A stretch of DNA of 64,000 bases from Desulfocarbo sp964620595 (GTDB lineage: Bacteria; Desulfobacterota; Desulfarculia; Desulfarculales; Desulfarculaceae): contig CAZUHP010000008.1 in NCBI GenBank assembly GCA_964620595.1, positions 1 to 64,000 on the forward strand, written 5' to 3'. A program made the position numbers and the translations under genes. Below, piece after piece: positions 27,396-35,555 of the stretch; position 1 is the first letter of the stretch, and each line of letters begins with the position of its first letter. The notes below the pieces were generated by a model, which searched no databases, was not told where the DNA came from, and saw nothing but the letters and a program-made list of their open reading frames with translations.

Positions 27396-28235
27396 ATGGA
27401 AGAATTCAGTCTGGATCAATGGGTGGCCGACCTTAATGCCTGGGGCAACGCCTTTGGCCAGGATCTCTTTCGCAGCATCGTCTTTTTGGTGGCCGGCCTC
27501 ATCGTGGCCAACCTCATCTTCCGGGCCACCAAGCGCCTGGCCTTGAGGACCGAGCACCACCAGCGCCTGGTCACCAACCTGGGCCGGGTGCTGTATTTCA
27601 TGGTGCTGGCTTGGGCGGTGCTCGCTTCCCTGCACCTTTTGGGGCTGCCGCTGCGCTTTCTCTTGCGCTCCCTGGTGGTGGTGCTGCTGGTGGGGGCCGC
27701 GCTGTACATGACCTTGCGCCCCTTCTTTCCCACCATGCCTTTCAAGATAGGCAACACCATCCTGGCCGCTGGGCTGTTCGGCAAGGTGGAGGCGGTCAGC
27801 TTCTTCCACACCCGCCTCAAGACCTTTGACGGCCGCACCGTGTTCGTACCCAACAACAAGATACTGAACGACATCATCATCAACTACCACACCACCCCCA
27901 ACCGGCGCATAAGCCTGGATATCACCATCCGGCACCATGACGATATGGACCGCGCGGTTGAGATAATGCAGGAGATCATGCAGGGAGATGAGCGGGTGCT
28001 GGAAAAACCGGCGCCCAAGGTCTATGTGCTGGGGCTGGAAGGCGATGGGGTTAGGCTCGGCGGCCGTTGCTGGGTGGCCAACAAGTCCTACTGGCGGACC
28101 CGCTGCGACCTCTTCAAGCTACTCAAGCAGCGCATAGACGCCGAGCCTGGGGTCAGCCTGGCCCCCGCCCGGCGGGAGGTCCTTTTGGTGCCGGCTGCCC
28201 CTGGTAAGGACTCCACCTTTGAGGAGCCGGCTTAG
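27396..28235 (+). CDS. MscS-family small-conductance mechanosensitive channel
   Basis: 279 residues; GAGGAGAGG before ATG 27396. Three membrane segments (about 25-45, 65-85, 90-110) and the MscS beta domain with IGNTILAAGLFGKVEAVSF and TFDGRTVFVPNNKILND, the hallmark strand pair. The C-terminal alpha-beta region (ISLDITIRHHDDMDRAVE) completes the family length. Opens on membrane tension to release solutes during osmotic downshock. Likely co-transcribed with the MltF-like gene, a sensible envelope-homeostasis pair. Confidence 0.9.
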   Translation: MEEFSLDQWVADLNAWGNAFGQDLFRSIVFLVAGLIVANLIFRATKRLALRTEHHQRLVTNLGRVLYFMVLAWAVLASLHLLGLPLRFLLRSLVVVLLVGAALYMTLRPFFPTMPFKIGNTILAAGLFGKVEAVSFFHTRLKTFDGRTVFVPNNKILNDIIINYHTTPNRRISLDITIRHHDDMDRAVEIMQEIMQGDERVLEKPAPKVYVLGLEGDGVRLGGRCWVANKSYWRTRCDLFKLLKQRIDAEPGVSLAPARREVLLVPAAPGKDSTFEEPA

Positions 28236-28789
28236 CCGTCCCCCCGGCGCGCGGTTGCCGGAGACCGGAGGCAGTCAACAGGCCAGGCACGCCTGCCGAG
28301 CGAGGGGCAAGTTTTCTTTTCACTTGACAGCATTGCTTACTATCCTGAAGGATGGATCTATAATTCCAATTAAGTTGGTATGAACCGTAATCTGTAGAAT
28401 TCCTGGGGAGTGGGAGGGAGACCCGCCACCCGAGAGTGGCGTCACCGTTGGTTGACAACCGGCTAGGGGGGGAGGCCGGGTTGTTGTCGTACAAGGCTTT
28501 TGCGCGCGAATATTTCGCGGTTTCGCTATATCGCCTTGACCACATCCCGCAGAGACACTCCAGAAACATCCTGCCACCTCTGGCCGAGCCAGGCCTTTTC
28601 GCCACCAGCAAGGCCATACCGTTTTTATGAGCGATGATTTAATGGCCCCAGGGTTTGGCCAGATTTTGTTTGCCCGCAAGCAAAACCTGTTGCGCTGACT
28701 TTGATTTTTATTGGCCCCCCGTCGCCCCCGTCGCCCCCCCGTCGCCCCCCCGTTGCGCCGCATCCGCCTCTTGGTGTCAAGGGAGTGAT
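28236..28789. other. Long intergenic region upstream of the sigma-54 activator gene
   Basis: 554 bases with no convincing gene; a 64-codon frame at 28436-28630 lacks a ribosome site. It contains TATAAT at 28359-28364 (a TTGCTT lies 19 bases before it), several hairpins including CGCCAC-CCGAGA-GTGGCG (28424-28441), a pairing between GACAACCGGC and GCCGGGTTGTTGTC (about 28453-28488), and CGCGAA-TAT-TTCGCG (about 28503-28517), then an AT-rich stretch and a C-rich repeat. A structured leader or small RNA is possible; I do not recognise a known riboswitch. Confidence 0.4.
28715..28757. repeat. C-rich short tandem repeat (CCCCCCGTCG family), second copy
   Basis: Four to five imperfect units of CCCCCCGTCG immediately upstream of the sigma-54 activator start. 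Same family as the tracts at 2586-2635 and 59100-59275. Confidence 0.7.
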
Positions 28790-30205
28790 ATGCCTCAGCG
28801 GGACGCCAGCTTGGTGCTCTATTCCCGGCAGGACAGCCGTGGCTTCCAGGACCTGCGGAGCCGCCTGGTCCGTCTGGGATTTTCGCGGGTCAGGGGCCTG
28901 ACCCAAAGCGAATTGGATTGCGGGCGGAGCGATTTTTTCGACGCCCTGGTTTTCCTGGCCGATGGCTCGGAGCCGGACCAGGGGGCGCACCTGTTGGAGG
29001 TGTTGGCCCGGTTTCCTGACCTGCCTTCCTTGGGCATAATCAGCCGGCACGGGGCCTGGGATGCCGAGTTGATCGCCACGTGCAAGGACTTTTTGACCTG
29101 GCCCTGCCAGGACCGCGAACTAAAGGCCCGGCTGGACCGTATCCTCAGCCGCTACGGGGCGCCTGGCGCCGCCAACCCGGAGCGGTCCCTTTTGGCCGAG
29201 AACCTGGGGCTCAACCTGGTGGGCGAGTCGCCGGAGTTCGACGGCATGGTGGGGATGATAAAGAAGGTGGCCCGCTGTGATGCGCCGGTGTTGGTGCAAG
29301 GCGAAACCGGCACCGGCAAGGACCTGGCCGCCCGGGCGATCCATTACCTGAGCCACAGGCGCGACCATCCCTTCGTGCCGGTCAATTGCGGCGCCCTGCC
29401 CGACAGCCTGGTGGAGAACGAGCTGTTCGGCCACGAAAAGGGTGCTTATACCGATGCCGGTCCGGCCCAACCGGGCCTGGTGGGCCATGCGGAAAAGGGA
29501 ACCCTGTTCTTGGACGAGCTGGAGGCCCTTTCCCCCAAGGGCCAGGTGATCCTGCTCCGCTTCCTGCAAGACCAGGAGTACCGCCCCCTGGGCTCCGGCC
29601 GGCCCAGGACCGCGGACGTGAGGGTCATCGCCGCCACCAATACCGACCTGCCCAAATTGATAAGCCGCGGCCTTTTTCGCCAGGATTTATATTACCGGCT
29701 CAATCTCTTGAGCATAACCATCGCACCGCTTCGCCAGAGGACCCAGGACATACCGCTGTTGGCCCGCCACTTTTTGCGCCAATGCGCCAAGCGCTACGGG
29801 CAACCCTTGAAGGAGCTTTCCGCCGCCTGCCTGGATTTCCTGCACAGCCTGACTTGGCCCGGCAACGTGCGGGAACTGGAGAACCTGATGCACCGCGCCT
29901 TTTTGTTGAGCGAAGGTGAAGAAATAAACCTCTGGGACCTGGACGAGCTGCGGGAAGGGGGCCGTGCCCTTCCTGGCGGCGGCCGGGCCGAGGCCTTTGC
30001 GATCAAGCGCCCGTTTCAGGAAGCCAAGGCCCGGGCCATCCGCGAGTTCGAGCGCTGCTACCTCATAGACTTGATGCAGCGCGCCAACGGCAATATCTCC
30101 CAGGCCGCCCGGTTGGCCGGCAAGGAGCGGCGCGCCCTGGGCCGCCTGCTCAAGAAACACGGCATCTCCGCCCATGCCTACAAGGCCGGGGCCGCCGGCT
30201 CCTGA
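28790..30205 (+). CDS. Sigma-54-dependent transcriptional activator (bacterial enhancer-binding protein)
   Basis: 471 residues from ATG 28790 (AAGGGAG upstream; the open frame starts earlier inside the C-rich repeat). Residues 1-125 form an N-terminal receiver-like domain with no clear phospho-acceptor Asp, so it may be ligand- or partner-controlled. About 140-380 is the AAA+ domain: Walker A GETGTGKD, Walker B GTLFLDELE, arginine finger region RQDLYYRLNLLSITIAPLR. The sigma-54 contact loop reads GAYTDA rather than GAFTGA. A Fis-type HTH ends the protein (NGNISQAARLAGKERRALGR). A near-consensus -24/-12 promoter lies 230 bases after the stop, so this protein very likely drives the cluster starting at 30500. 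Confidence 0.88.
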   Translation: MPQRDASLVLYSRQDSRGFQDLRSRLVRLGFSRVRGLTQSELDCGRSDFFDALVFLADGSEPDQGAHLLEVLARFPDLPSLGIISRHGAWDAELIATCKDFLTWPCQDRELKARLDRILSRYGAPGAANPERSLLAENLGLNLVGESPEFDGMVGMIKKVARCDAPVLVQGETGTGKDLAARAIHYLSHRRDHPFVPVNCGALPDSLVENELFGHEKGAYTDAGPAQPGLVGHAEKGTLFLDELEALSPKGQVILLRFLQDQEYRPLGSGRPRTADVRVIAATNTDLPKLISRGLFRQDLYYRLNLLSITIAPLRQRTQDIPLLARHFLRQCAKRYGQPLKELSAACLDFLHSLTWPGNVRELENLMHRAFLLSEGEEINLWDLDELREGGRALPGGGRAEAFAIKRPFQEAKARAIREFERCYLIDLMQRANGNISQAARLAGKERRALGRLLKKHGISAHAYKAGAAGS

Positions 30206-30269
30206 GCCGCCCCGTTCCCACCCCCATCATACCCGTCCTGTCCCCGCCTGCCGGCCTTGTCTCGCCGCC

Positions 30270-30322
30270 AGGTGGGTAAACAGCGACCCGGTTCCGGGTC
30301 ATTGATTACCCACCTTGTTTTT
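30270..30322. terminator. Nested inverted repeat followed by T-run; terminator and/or activator site
   Basis: AGGTGGGTAA (30270-30279) pairs exactly with TTACCCACCT (30306-30315); inside it GACCCGG-TT-CCGGGTC forms a second hairpin (30285-30300). TGTTTTT follows. This fits an intrinsic terminator for the activator gene. It also lies about 145-190 bases upstream of the predicted sigma-54 start site, the usual distance for an enhancer-binding-protein site, so the dyad could serve as its operator instead. Another dyad, TTTTGG-CGGCAA-CCAAAA, lies at 30373-30390. Confidence 0.55.
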
Positions 30323-30432
30323 GTCATTACCGCCATCAGTTTAGCCTACCCGTAAGGCAGGCGGGGTGGGACTTTTGGCGGCAACCAAAAAATTATGCCC
30401 TTTGATTTTTCAGGCTTTTTTATGGCTAACCT

Positions 30433-30450
30433 TTGGCACATTAATTGCCT
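30433..30450 (+). promoter_or_regulatory. Sigma-54 (-24/-12) promoter of the wall-hydrolase cluster
   Basis: TTGGCACATTAATTGCCT matches the sigma-54 consensus YTGGCACGNNNNTTGCW almost perfectly: GG at 30435-30436 and GC at 30447-30448, exactly ten bases between. Transcription should begin near 30460, giving a 40-base leader to the ATG at 30500. It sits downstream of the activator gene and upstream of 13 co-directional genes. Confidence 0.85.
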
Positions 30451-30499
30451 GATAATCCCCCCGAACGATAATTACCGCATATTCAAAAGGGCGCTGTGC

Positions 30500-30778
30500 A
30501 TGCAAGCAGAAGATAGCGAGGTCCATGCTGTTGCTCAGGAAATATTGGGATATCTGGCCAAACGGCCCGGAGCTGCCGACACCATGGAGGGCATCAGGAA
30601 GTGGTGGCTGTGGCGGCATTATGTAGAGCGCTCTCGGGAAAAAGTACAAAAGGCGCTGGACCTGTTGGTCCGGCAAGGGCTGGTGGAGCAGGTATGCCTC
30701 CAGGGAGGCCAAATGGTCTATGCCCGCAGCAAGAGGGCAGGGTCCACCCCCGGAGGAGCCTCCCCATCCCGGCCCTGA
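30500..30778 (+). CDS. Small winged-helix protein, first gene of the sigma-54 cluster
   Basis: 92 residues from ATG 30500 with AAAAGGG upstream. An in-frame ATG at 30395 lies upstream of the promoter and cannot be used by that transcript. Residues about 8-70 predict as a winged helix: helices AVAQEILGYLAKRP and EKVQKALDLLVRQGLVEQV, then a short beta wing LQGGQMVYARS. The C-terminus is Pro/Gly/Ser-rich. A DNA-binding autoregulator of the cluster is plausible; a protein-binding role is equally possible. No family name recognised. Confidence 0.7.
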   Translation: MQAEDSEVHAVAQEILGYLAKRPGAADTMEGIRKWWLWRHYVERSREKVQKALDLLVRQGLVEQVCLQGGQMVYARSKRAGSTPGGASPSRP

Positions 30779-30880
30779 ATCCTTTGACGTGAAAGAGCGG
30801 GCCCTGCGGCCTGCTTGCCAATCGTCTTTTCAGGAGCCAGCCCAAGCCGGTCTTGGGCTGCACAGGACGGAGGGATGCCC

Positions 30881-32983
30881 ATGCTGTTCGCCCAGCGCGC
30901 CTATCCAGACAGGCCCGGCCTCGTTCCCCCCACCGGCGGTACCCTGGCTGCGGCGCGGCCCCAGATCAAGCCCAACCGCCAGGAACTCAACGACCGCTTC
31001 CCCATGCTGGGCTTCACCATATCCACCGGGGACCTGCCCTACTTCGAGGTGCTCCTGACCACTGACCGCGGCCTGTTCGACCCGGCCCAGGCCGAGCGGC
31101 GCAACGCGACCAATTTTTATTCCAGCCGCCAGGACAGCGGCTTTTTGCAGGCCCAAGGCGGCAGCGCCGTGTACCTGGTGCCGCCAGCGGTGCTGAGCAG
31201 TTTTGTCAGCGCCCAGCCCCGGCCGGAGGCGATTTATTACACCCTGGTGGCCTACCGCGACGACCAGGGCGCTGACCCGGCTTTTGCAATGGCGCCGAGC
31301 GAGCTACCCCAGGGCGCACCCTCGGTGCGTCTCAGCGCGGACTTCCAGGGGCAGAGCTTGGCCGTGGTCATGGGCACCCGCACCGAGATGCTGCGGCGGG
31401 TGGCGGCCGCGGCCCAGGCGGGGCGCGATTCCATGCCGCCGCCCTTAAGCGCGGTTGGGCTGGAGGAGGAACCCGGCGAGGACCAGGACGCCTACTACCA
31501 GGCGCCGCCCGCCTCCCTGGATGCCGCGCCCTCCCAAGAGGCGGACTGGCCCGCCCAGCCGGATCAGCCCGGCCCGGATGCGGCCCACTATTTCCAGAGC
31601 GCGCCGCCACCCACCACCTCGTCGGCCACTCCCCCGTCGGCCACTCCCTCGCCCCCCCCGTCGCCCGCCCCCCCGTCGCCCGCCCCGTCGCCCGCCCCCC
31701 CGTCGCCGGCCCCCCCATCGCCGCTGAGGGACAGCGAGAGCACCGCGCCGGCCGAGGCGTATGCAGATGAGTTCGACCTGGACTATGACGACGGCTTCGG
31801 TCCCCTGGAGCCGCCGGCCCGGGAGTTGGAGGACCAGGCCCCGGCGATGGAGGCCGCGCCGCCGGCCCAGCCGGCAACAGAGCCTCCGCTGGCATTGCCG
31901 GAGGACTACGACGAGGCGCCCGAGCAGGACCTGGAACCGGATGAGCCCTATGACACCGCCGGTGACGAACCTGCGGCGGCCCAGCCCGCGGCCGCGACCT
32001 ACGAGCCCGCCCTGGAGGCGGCCGGGCAGGACACCGAGCCCGCCTACCAGCCCCTGGACCAGGAAGCCGGCTGGGCCCAGGAAGACACTGCCCAGCCACG
32101 CCCCCTCAGCATCGAAGACCGCAAGCGCACCATCGACCACGTGGCCCGCTTCGAGTCCGGGCGCGACCGCTACGCCGCCATCAACGCGGACGGCGAATTC
32201 GAAGGCAGGTTCGGCACCGACCACCCTGCCTACCAGCGCTATCACATCGGCCTGTCCTATGGCCTGATCCAGTTCACCCAGGACTCGGGCAGCCTGGGCA
32301 AGCTGCTGCGGGCCATGAAGGCGCGCGACCAGGAGGCCTTTTCGCGCATCTTCGGCCCGGAGGCAGAGGAACTCCTGCGCGTCACCAATGCGGAGGGGCC
32401 CGGCTCGGCCCAGAGCCCCGGCGGCCGGAGCGCCAGGGTGCAGCCGGTGGGCGGGGCAGACCTGTGGACCGAGCCCTGGCTCGGCCGTTTCCGCCAGGCC
32501 GCGGAGCATCTGCCCTTCCAGGCCGCCCAGTACCAGACCGCCTCCGAGCTGTACCTGGACCCCGTGCTGCCCTATGCCGGCTGGATGGGGCTGAACAGCG
32601 AGCGCGCCCTGGCCATGCTGCTGGACCGCTGCGTGCATATGGGCGTGGGCGGCGGCCGGAGCTGGTTCAACCAGGCGGTGAGCCCCTTGCAGTCGCCTAC
32701 CGCCCGGGAGCAGGCCTTGCAGACCCTGGGCCACAGCCGCTTGGAGGAGTTCCAGCGGGCCACGCCGGGTCTTAGCGTGGACAACGTCTGGGGGCCCATG
32801 TCCGAAGCAGCGGCCACCGCGGCCCTGCGCGCCCTGGGGTCCAGATCACCCATCCAGATACCCAGCCTGGACCAGATGCTGGACGCGGTGGTGCGCCGGG
32901 CCGAGGGCACCGGCTGGGCGAGTCGCGTGCGCACCTTGAGAACCTCCACCGACATACCGGACACCCTCTACCAGTTGGCCTAG
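30881..32983 (+). CDS. Modular peptidoglycan/chitosan-type glycoside hydrolase with long Pro-rich linker
   Basis: 700 residues from ATG 30881 (GGAGG seven bases upstream; ATG 30875 is too close to it). Residues 1-200: an unrecognised alpha/beta domain (PMLGFTISTGDLPYFEVLL). About 200-405: a linker of Pro, Ala, Asp and Glu, whose 250-285 part is PSPAPPSP-type repeat encoded by the C-rich DNA repeat found elsewhere in the window. About 410-700: a lysozyme/chitosanase-like domain with FESGRDRYAAIN (candidate acidic residue) and HIGLSYGLIQFTQDSGSLG, resembling bacterial N-acetylmuramidase/chitosanase-type domains. There is no signal peptide. Function of the N-domain is unknown. Second gene after the sigma-54 promoter. 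Confidence 0.75.
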   Translation: MLFAQRAYPDRPGLVPPTGGTLAAARPQIKPNRQELNDRFPMLGFTISTGDLPYFEVLLTTDRGLFDPAQAERRNATNFYSSRQDSGFLQAQGGSAVYLVPPAVLSSFVSAQPRPEAIYYTLVAYRDDQGADPAFAMAPSELPQGAPSVRLSADFQGQSLAVVMGTRTEMLRRVAAAAQAGRDSMPPPLSAVGLEEEPGEDQDAYYQAPPASLDAAPSQEADWPAQPDQPGPDAAHYFQSAPPPTTSSATPPSATPSPPPSPAPPSPAPSPAPPSPAPPSPLRDSESTAPAEAYADEFDLDYDDGFGPLEPPARELEDQAPAMEAAPPAQPATEPPLALPEDYDEAPEQDLEPDEPYDTAGDEPAAAQPAAATYEPALEAAGQDTEPAYQPLDQEAGWAQEDTAQPRPLSIEDRKRTIDHVARFESGRDRYAAINADGEFEGRFGTDHPAYQRYHIGLSYGLIQFTQDSGSLGKLLRAMKARDQEAFSRIFGPEAEELLRVTNAEGPGSAQSPGGRSARVQPVGGADLWTEPWLGRFRQAAEHLPFQAAQYQTASELYLDPVLPYAGWMGLNSERALAMLLDRCVHMGVGGGRSWFNQAVSPLQSPTAREQALQTLGHSRLEEFQRATPGLSVDNVWGPMSEAAATAALRALGSRSPIQIPSLDQMLDAVVRRAEGTGWASRVRTLRTSTDIPDTLYQLA

Positions 32984-33026
32984 CAACGGCCGGCCATGGG
33001 GGTGCCTTGGCATACAGGAGTGGATG

Positions 33027-34220
33027 ATGAGCAATGAAGTGCCCGGTTATCGAGATCAGGTAACGCAGCGGTTCCAGGAGATACTGGAGACATCCCCGGC
33101 TTACCTGGAGCTGGACCCGGACACCCGCCGGGACCTGCGGGAGTCGTTGGCCACCATCGCGGGCGTGCTTTCCCGCACCCCCGATGCCGAGGGCCTGGCC
33201 CGGTCCCTGGCTCCGCCCGACCTGCAACAGCGGCTTTCGCGCCCCGGCAGGGGCACCAGCCAGACCAGCCCGGCCCGGCAGGATGGCGGGCAGGCGGGAC
33301 CGGCCCAGGGCAGCAGCGGCCAGGCCAGCCAGGGCGGCGCCACCAGCCGGGTGGGCGAGGTGGCCCGGGCCACCCTGGACGCCATCGGCTTCCCCGACTT
33401 TGTGTCTTCGTTGATCACGGGCACATTCCAGGCGATCGTGGACAGTTCCATCCAGCAGATGCAGGCCTATGCCGAGCTGCTCAGCAGCGTGGCCGGCACC
33501 GTGGACCAGTTCATGCGGGAGAACATCTCGTCCGGCATGGCGCGGGACTACCTGGCCGAGCAGTACGGCGGCCTGTTCAGCAAGGAACTGGACGGCCGCG
33601 AGCCCAGGCTGGTGCTGAACCGCAACGCCCCCAGCAGCGACCCCCTGCCCAGCTTCTTCCAGGATCTGGGCTTCGAGACCATGAGCGACCTCGGCGAGGA
33701 CGACGTGGAAGCGGTGGTGGTGCCCGCGGCCCGGCGCAGCCTGGCCGAGATGCGCCAGCAGACCCTGGCCACCATGGTGCTCATGGGGATCAACCGGGTG
33801 GTGGTGGACGACGGCGAGATCAACGCCAAGCTCCAGTTCCACATCGACGCCTCCGAGGCCACCAAGCTCAAGTTCGACCAGACCAAGACCACCACCGGCA
33901 ACCTGGCCGGGCGGGCGGGCAGCAGTCCTTTCACGGCCAACGCCATCCTGGTGAACACCACCAGCCTCAACGCCCAGAGCGATGTGAACGTGCGCGCCGA
34001 TTTGACCGGCCAGGTCAAGGTGCGCTTCCGCAGCGATTATTTCCCGCTGGAGCGCTTCGCCGACAGCGCGGCCATCCAGTTGATCAACCGTCACGCCCGG
34101 GTGCCCGCGACTCCGGGCCAGGCGGGCCCGCCGGCCCAAGGCGCCCAAGGCGGCCAGGCAGCGCCGGCCGCCCAGCCCCAGGCCAGCAGCGGCGCGACCG
34201 ATCCCTGGGCGCCGAGGTAA
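33027..34220 (+). CDS. Family A protein 1 (unrecognised, one of four paralogues)
   Basis: 397 residues; ATG 33027 is preferred over 33024 because AGGAG is six bases upstream. Three shared parts define family A. (1) N-terminal helical motif ETSPAYLELDPDTRRDL. (2) Core from IGFPDFVSSLITGTFQAIV through YAELLSSVAGTVDQFMREN and the VPAARRSLAEMRQQTLATM / VLMGINRVVVDDGEI segment. (3) C-terminal beta motif ADLTGQVKVRFRSDYFPLER. The linker and tail are Gln/Gly/Ala/Pro-rich. No signal peptide or membrane segment. The core pattern, helices then strands ending in a Ser/Thr-rich part, loosely recalls DUF2589-type proteins; that is a guess. Likely a structural or scaffold protein of the cluster. Confidence 0.75.
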   Translation: MSNEVPGYRDQVTQRFQEILETSPAYLELDPDTRRDLRESLATIAGVLSRTPDAEGLARSLAPPDLQQRLSRPGRGTSQTSPARQDGGQAGPAQGSSGQASQGGATSRVGEVARATLDAIGFPDFVSSLITGTFQAIVDSSIQQMQAYAELLSSVAGTVDQFMRENISSGMARDYLAEQYGGLFSKELDGREPRLVLNRNAPSSDPLPSFFQDLGFETMSDLGEDDVEAVVVPAARRSLAEMRQQTLATMVLMGINRVVVDDGEINAKLQFHIDASEATKLKFDQTKTTTGNLAGRAGSSPFTANAILVNTTSLNAQSDVNVRADLTGQVKVRFRSDYFPLERFADSAAIQLINRHARVPATPGQAGPPAQGAQGGQAAPAAQPQASSGATDPWAPR

Positions 34221-34225
34221 GGCCC

Positions 34226-34510
34226 ATGGCCTGGCAGGAGTTGGCTCATACCCTGGTGCAGATGGTGGAGGCGGTGAAGGCCCCGCCGGCCTCGGGGCTG
34301 GTGGTTTCCGAGGCGGAGATCGAGATGCCCCTGGAGGTGGGCTGCGGCCTGCACCGCGGCAGGCTGGTCTTTTTGGCCCGGCCGCCCCATTCGCGCTGGC
34401 AGGCGGGTTTCCTGCCCTGGACCCACCGCAGCCGCCTGAAGGTGGCCCTGGTTGCCGCGGGGGAGGGAGCCGGGGGAATGGCGCCGGCGGAGACGGGACG
34501 CGGTGCCTGA
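34226..34510 (+). CDS. Small unrecognised protein of the cluster
   Basis: 94 residues; GAGGTAAG precedes ATG 34226, five bases after the previous stop. The N-terminal half reads as one helix (ELAHTLVQMVEAVKAP) followed by strands (EAEIEMPLEVGCGLHRGRLV), a compact alpha/beta fold reminiscent of the N-terminal domain of the next gene's product, so the two may be related. The end is low-complexity. It overlaps the next gene by eight bases. Function unknown. Confidence 0.6.
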   Translation: MAWQELAHTLVQMVEAVKAPPASGLVVSEAEIEMPLEVGCGLHRGRLVFLARPPHSRWQAGFLPWTHRSRLKVALVAAGEGAGGMAPAETGRGA

Positions 34511-35555
34511 GCGCGGCGGCAGTTTTCTGGTCGAGGATTTCCTGGACGCCATAACGGCCCAGTTGGACCAGGCCCAGGATGCCCTGGCCCTGAAGGCGCG
34601 CAATCGTCCCTTGACCTACGCGGTCAAGGACTTCGCCATGGAGCTGAAGGTGTTTGTGGAGATGACCCCTCAAGGCAAGGTGATGCTGCGGCCGGCCGGC
34701 CCCCAGGAGGAGGGTGCCAGCCGCATAGAGCTGGGCTTCACCACCATCACCCGGCCCATGATCGAGGAGAACACCGTCTCCTTGAACGTGTTCAACAGCC
34801 CTTCGCTGGAGGAGTTGGGCCTGGACGTGCAGGAGCGCAGGCGGCTTTCCCGCCTCGGGGTGCGCAACGCCGCCGAGCTGAAGCGGCTGCGCTCCAATAT
34901 CGGGGTGCATGCCATCTCCCGCCTGTCCGGGGTGCAGCCGGTGCGCATCGTGGAGGTGATTGAGCGGGCAGGGCCGGTGCTGGAACGGGTGGAGCCGGTG
35001 AAGCCCCGGCATCCCGAGATCGACCTCCGCCGCAAGCCTGAACCCAAACCCGAACGCAGACCTGGCCGCAAGCCTCCCTTGAGGGAGGGAGGCCCCGTGC
35101 TGCGGCCGGAGCCGCCCGGCCGCCTGCGGCCCGGGGACGGGCTGCTCACGCCCCGGCCGCCCCATCGCTTGAAGGATGATGCCTTGCGGCCATCCCTGCG
35201 CCGGGCCCAGCCCAGCCGCGGGGAACGCACCGAACGCCGGGCCAAACCCCGCGAGGCGCTGCCGGTGGTGCGCCTGGCGCCGGGAGTGAGCCGGCTGCGT
35301 CTTTCCGGCCGCAACCTCATCGGCGAGGAAGGCCCGCCGCGGGTGCGTCTCAACAACCAGCCCTTGGACCTGGTGGCGGCCGAAGAGGACCTGGTCGTCT
35401 TCGACCTGCCCGAGGGCGTCGGCAGCGGCGAGCTGCAGGTGGAGCTGCCCGACCGCAAGGTGATGAGCTTCCAACTGGCCCAGGAGCCGGCGGAGGGGGC
35501 AGGGGAGGGCAGCGCCGGTTATGACCCCTGGGCTCCCCGGGAGGAGACGGCATGA
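34503..35555 (+). CDS. Protein with Trypco2-like N-domain, helix-hairpin-helix and IPT-like domain
   Basis: 350 residues from GTG 34503, with GGAG upstream; the open frame starts at 34452 within the previous gene. Residues 8-85 (DFLDAITAQLDQAQDAL, then strands MELKVFVEMTPQGKVML) recall the 'trypsin-co-occurring domain 2' described in prokaryotic conflict systems. About 105-165 looks like a helix-hairpin-helix (QERRRLSRLGVRNAAELKRL, SRLSGVQPVRIVEVIERAG). About 165-255 is a basic, Pro-rich linker with KPEPKPERRPGRKPP. About 255-335 is a beta-sandwich resembling IPT/TIG (LRLSGRNLIGEEGPPRVRLN). It overlaps the subtilase gene by four bases. Domain calls are by eye. No signal peptide. Confidence 0.65.
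   Translation: MPERGGSFLVEDFLDAITAQLDQAQDALALKARNRPLTYAVKDFAMELKVFVEMTPQGKVMLRPAGPQEEGASRIELGFTTITRPMIEENTVSLNVFNSPSLEELGLDVQERRRLSRLGVRNAAELKRLRSNIGVHAISRLSGVQPVRIVEVIERAGPVLERVEPVKPRHPEIDLRRKPEPKPERRPGRKPPLREGGPVLRPEPPGRLRPGDGLLTPRPPHRLKDDALRPSLRRAQPSRGERTERRAKPREALPVVRLAPGVSRLRLSGRNLIGEEGPPRVRLNNQPLDLVAAEEDLVVFDLPEGVGSGELQVELPDRKVMSFQLAQEPAEGAGEGSAGYDPWAPREETA

Noticed and set aside
28324..28329. TTGACA as -35 of a promoter with TATAAT at 28359
   Set aside because: The spacer is 29 bases, far too long; if TATAAT is used it must pair with a weaker -35.
28436..28630. 64-codon open frame upstream of the activator
   Set aside because: No ribosome site, overlaps predicted hairpins, and composition is unlike neighbouring genes.
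30395..30499. Upstream start for the winged-helix gene
   Set aside because: The sigma-54 promoter at 30433-30450 lies inside that stretch, so the transcript cannot include it; ATG 30500 has a proper ribosome site.
32772..35474. 900-codon open frame on the minus strand
   Set aside because: Antisense shadow of family A1 and the HhH/IPT gene; no recognisable domain.
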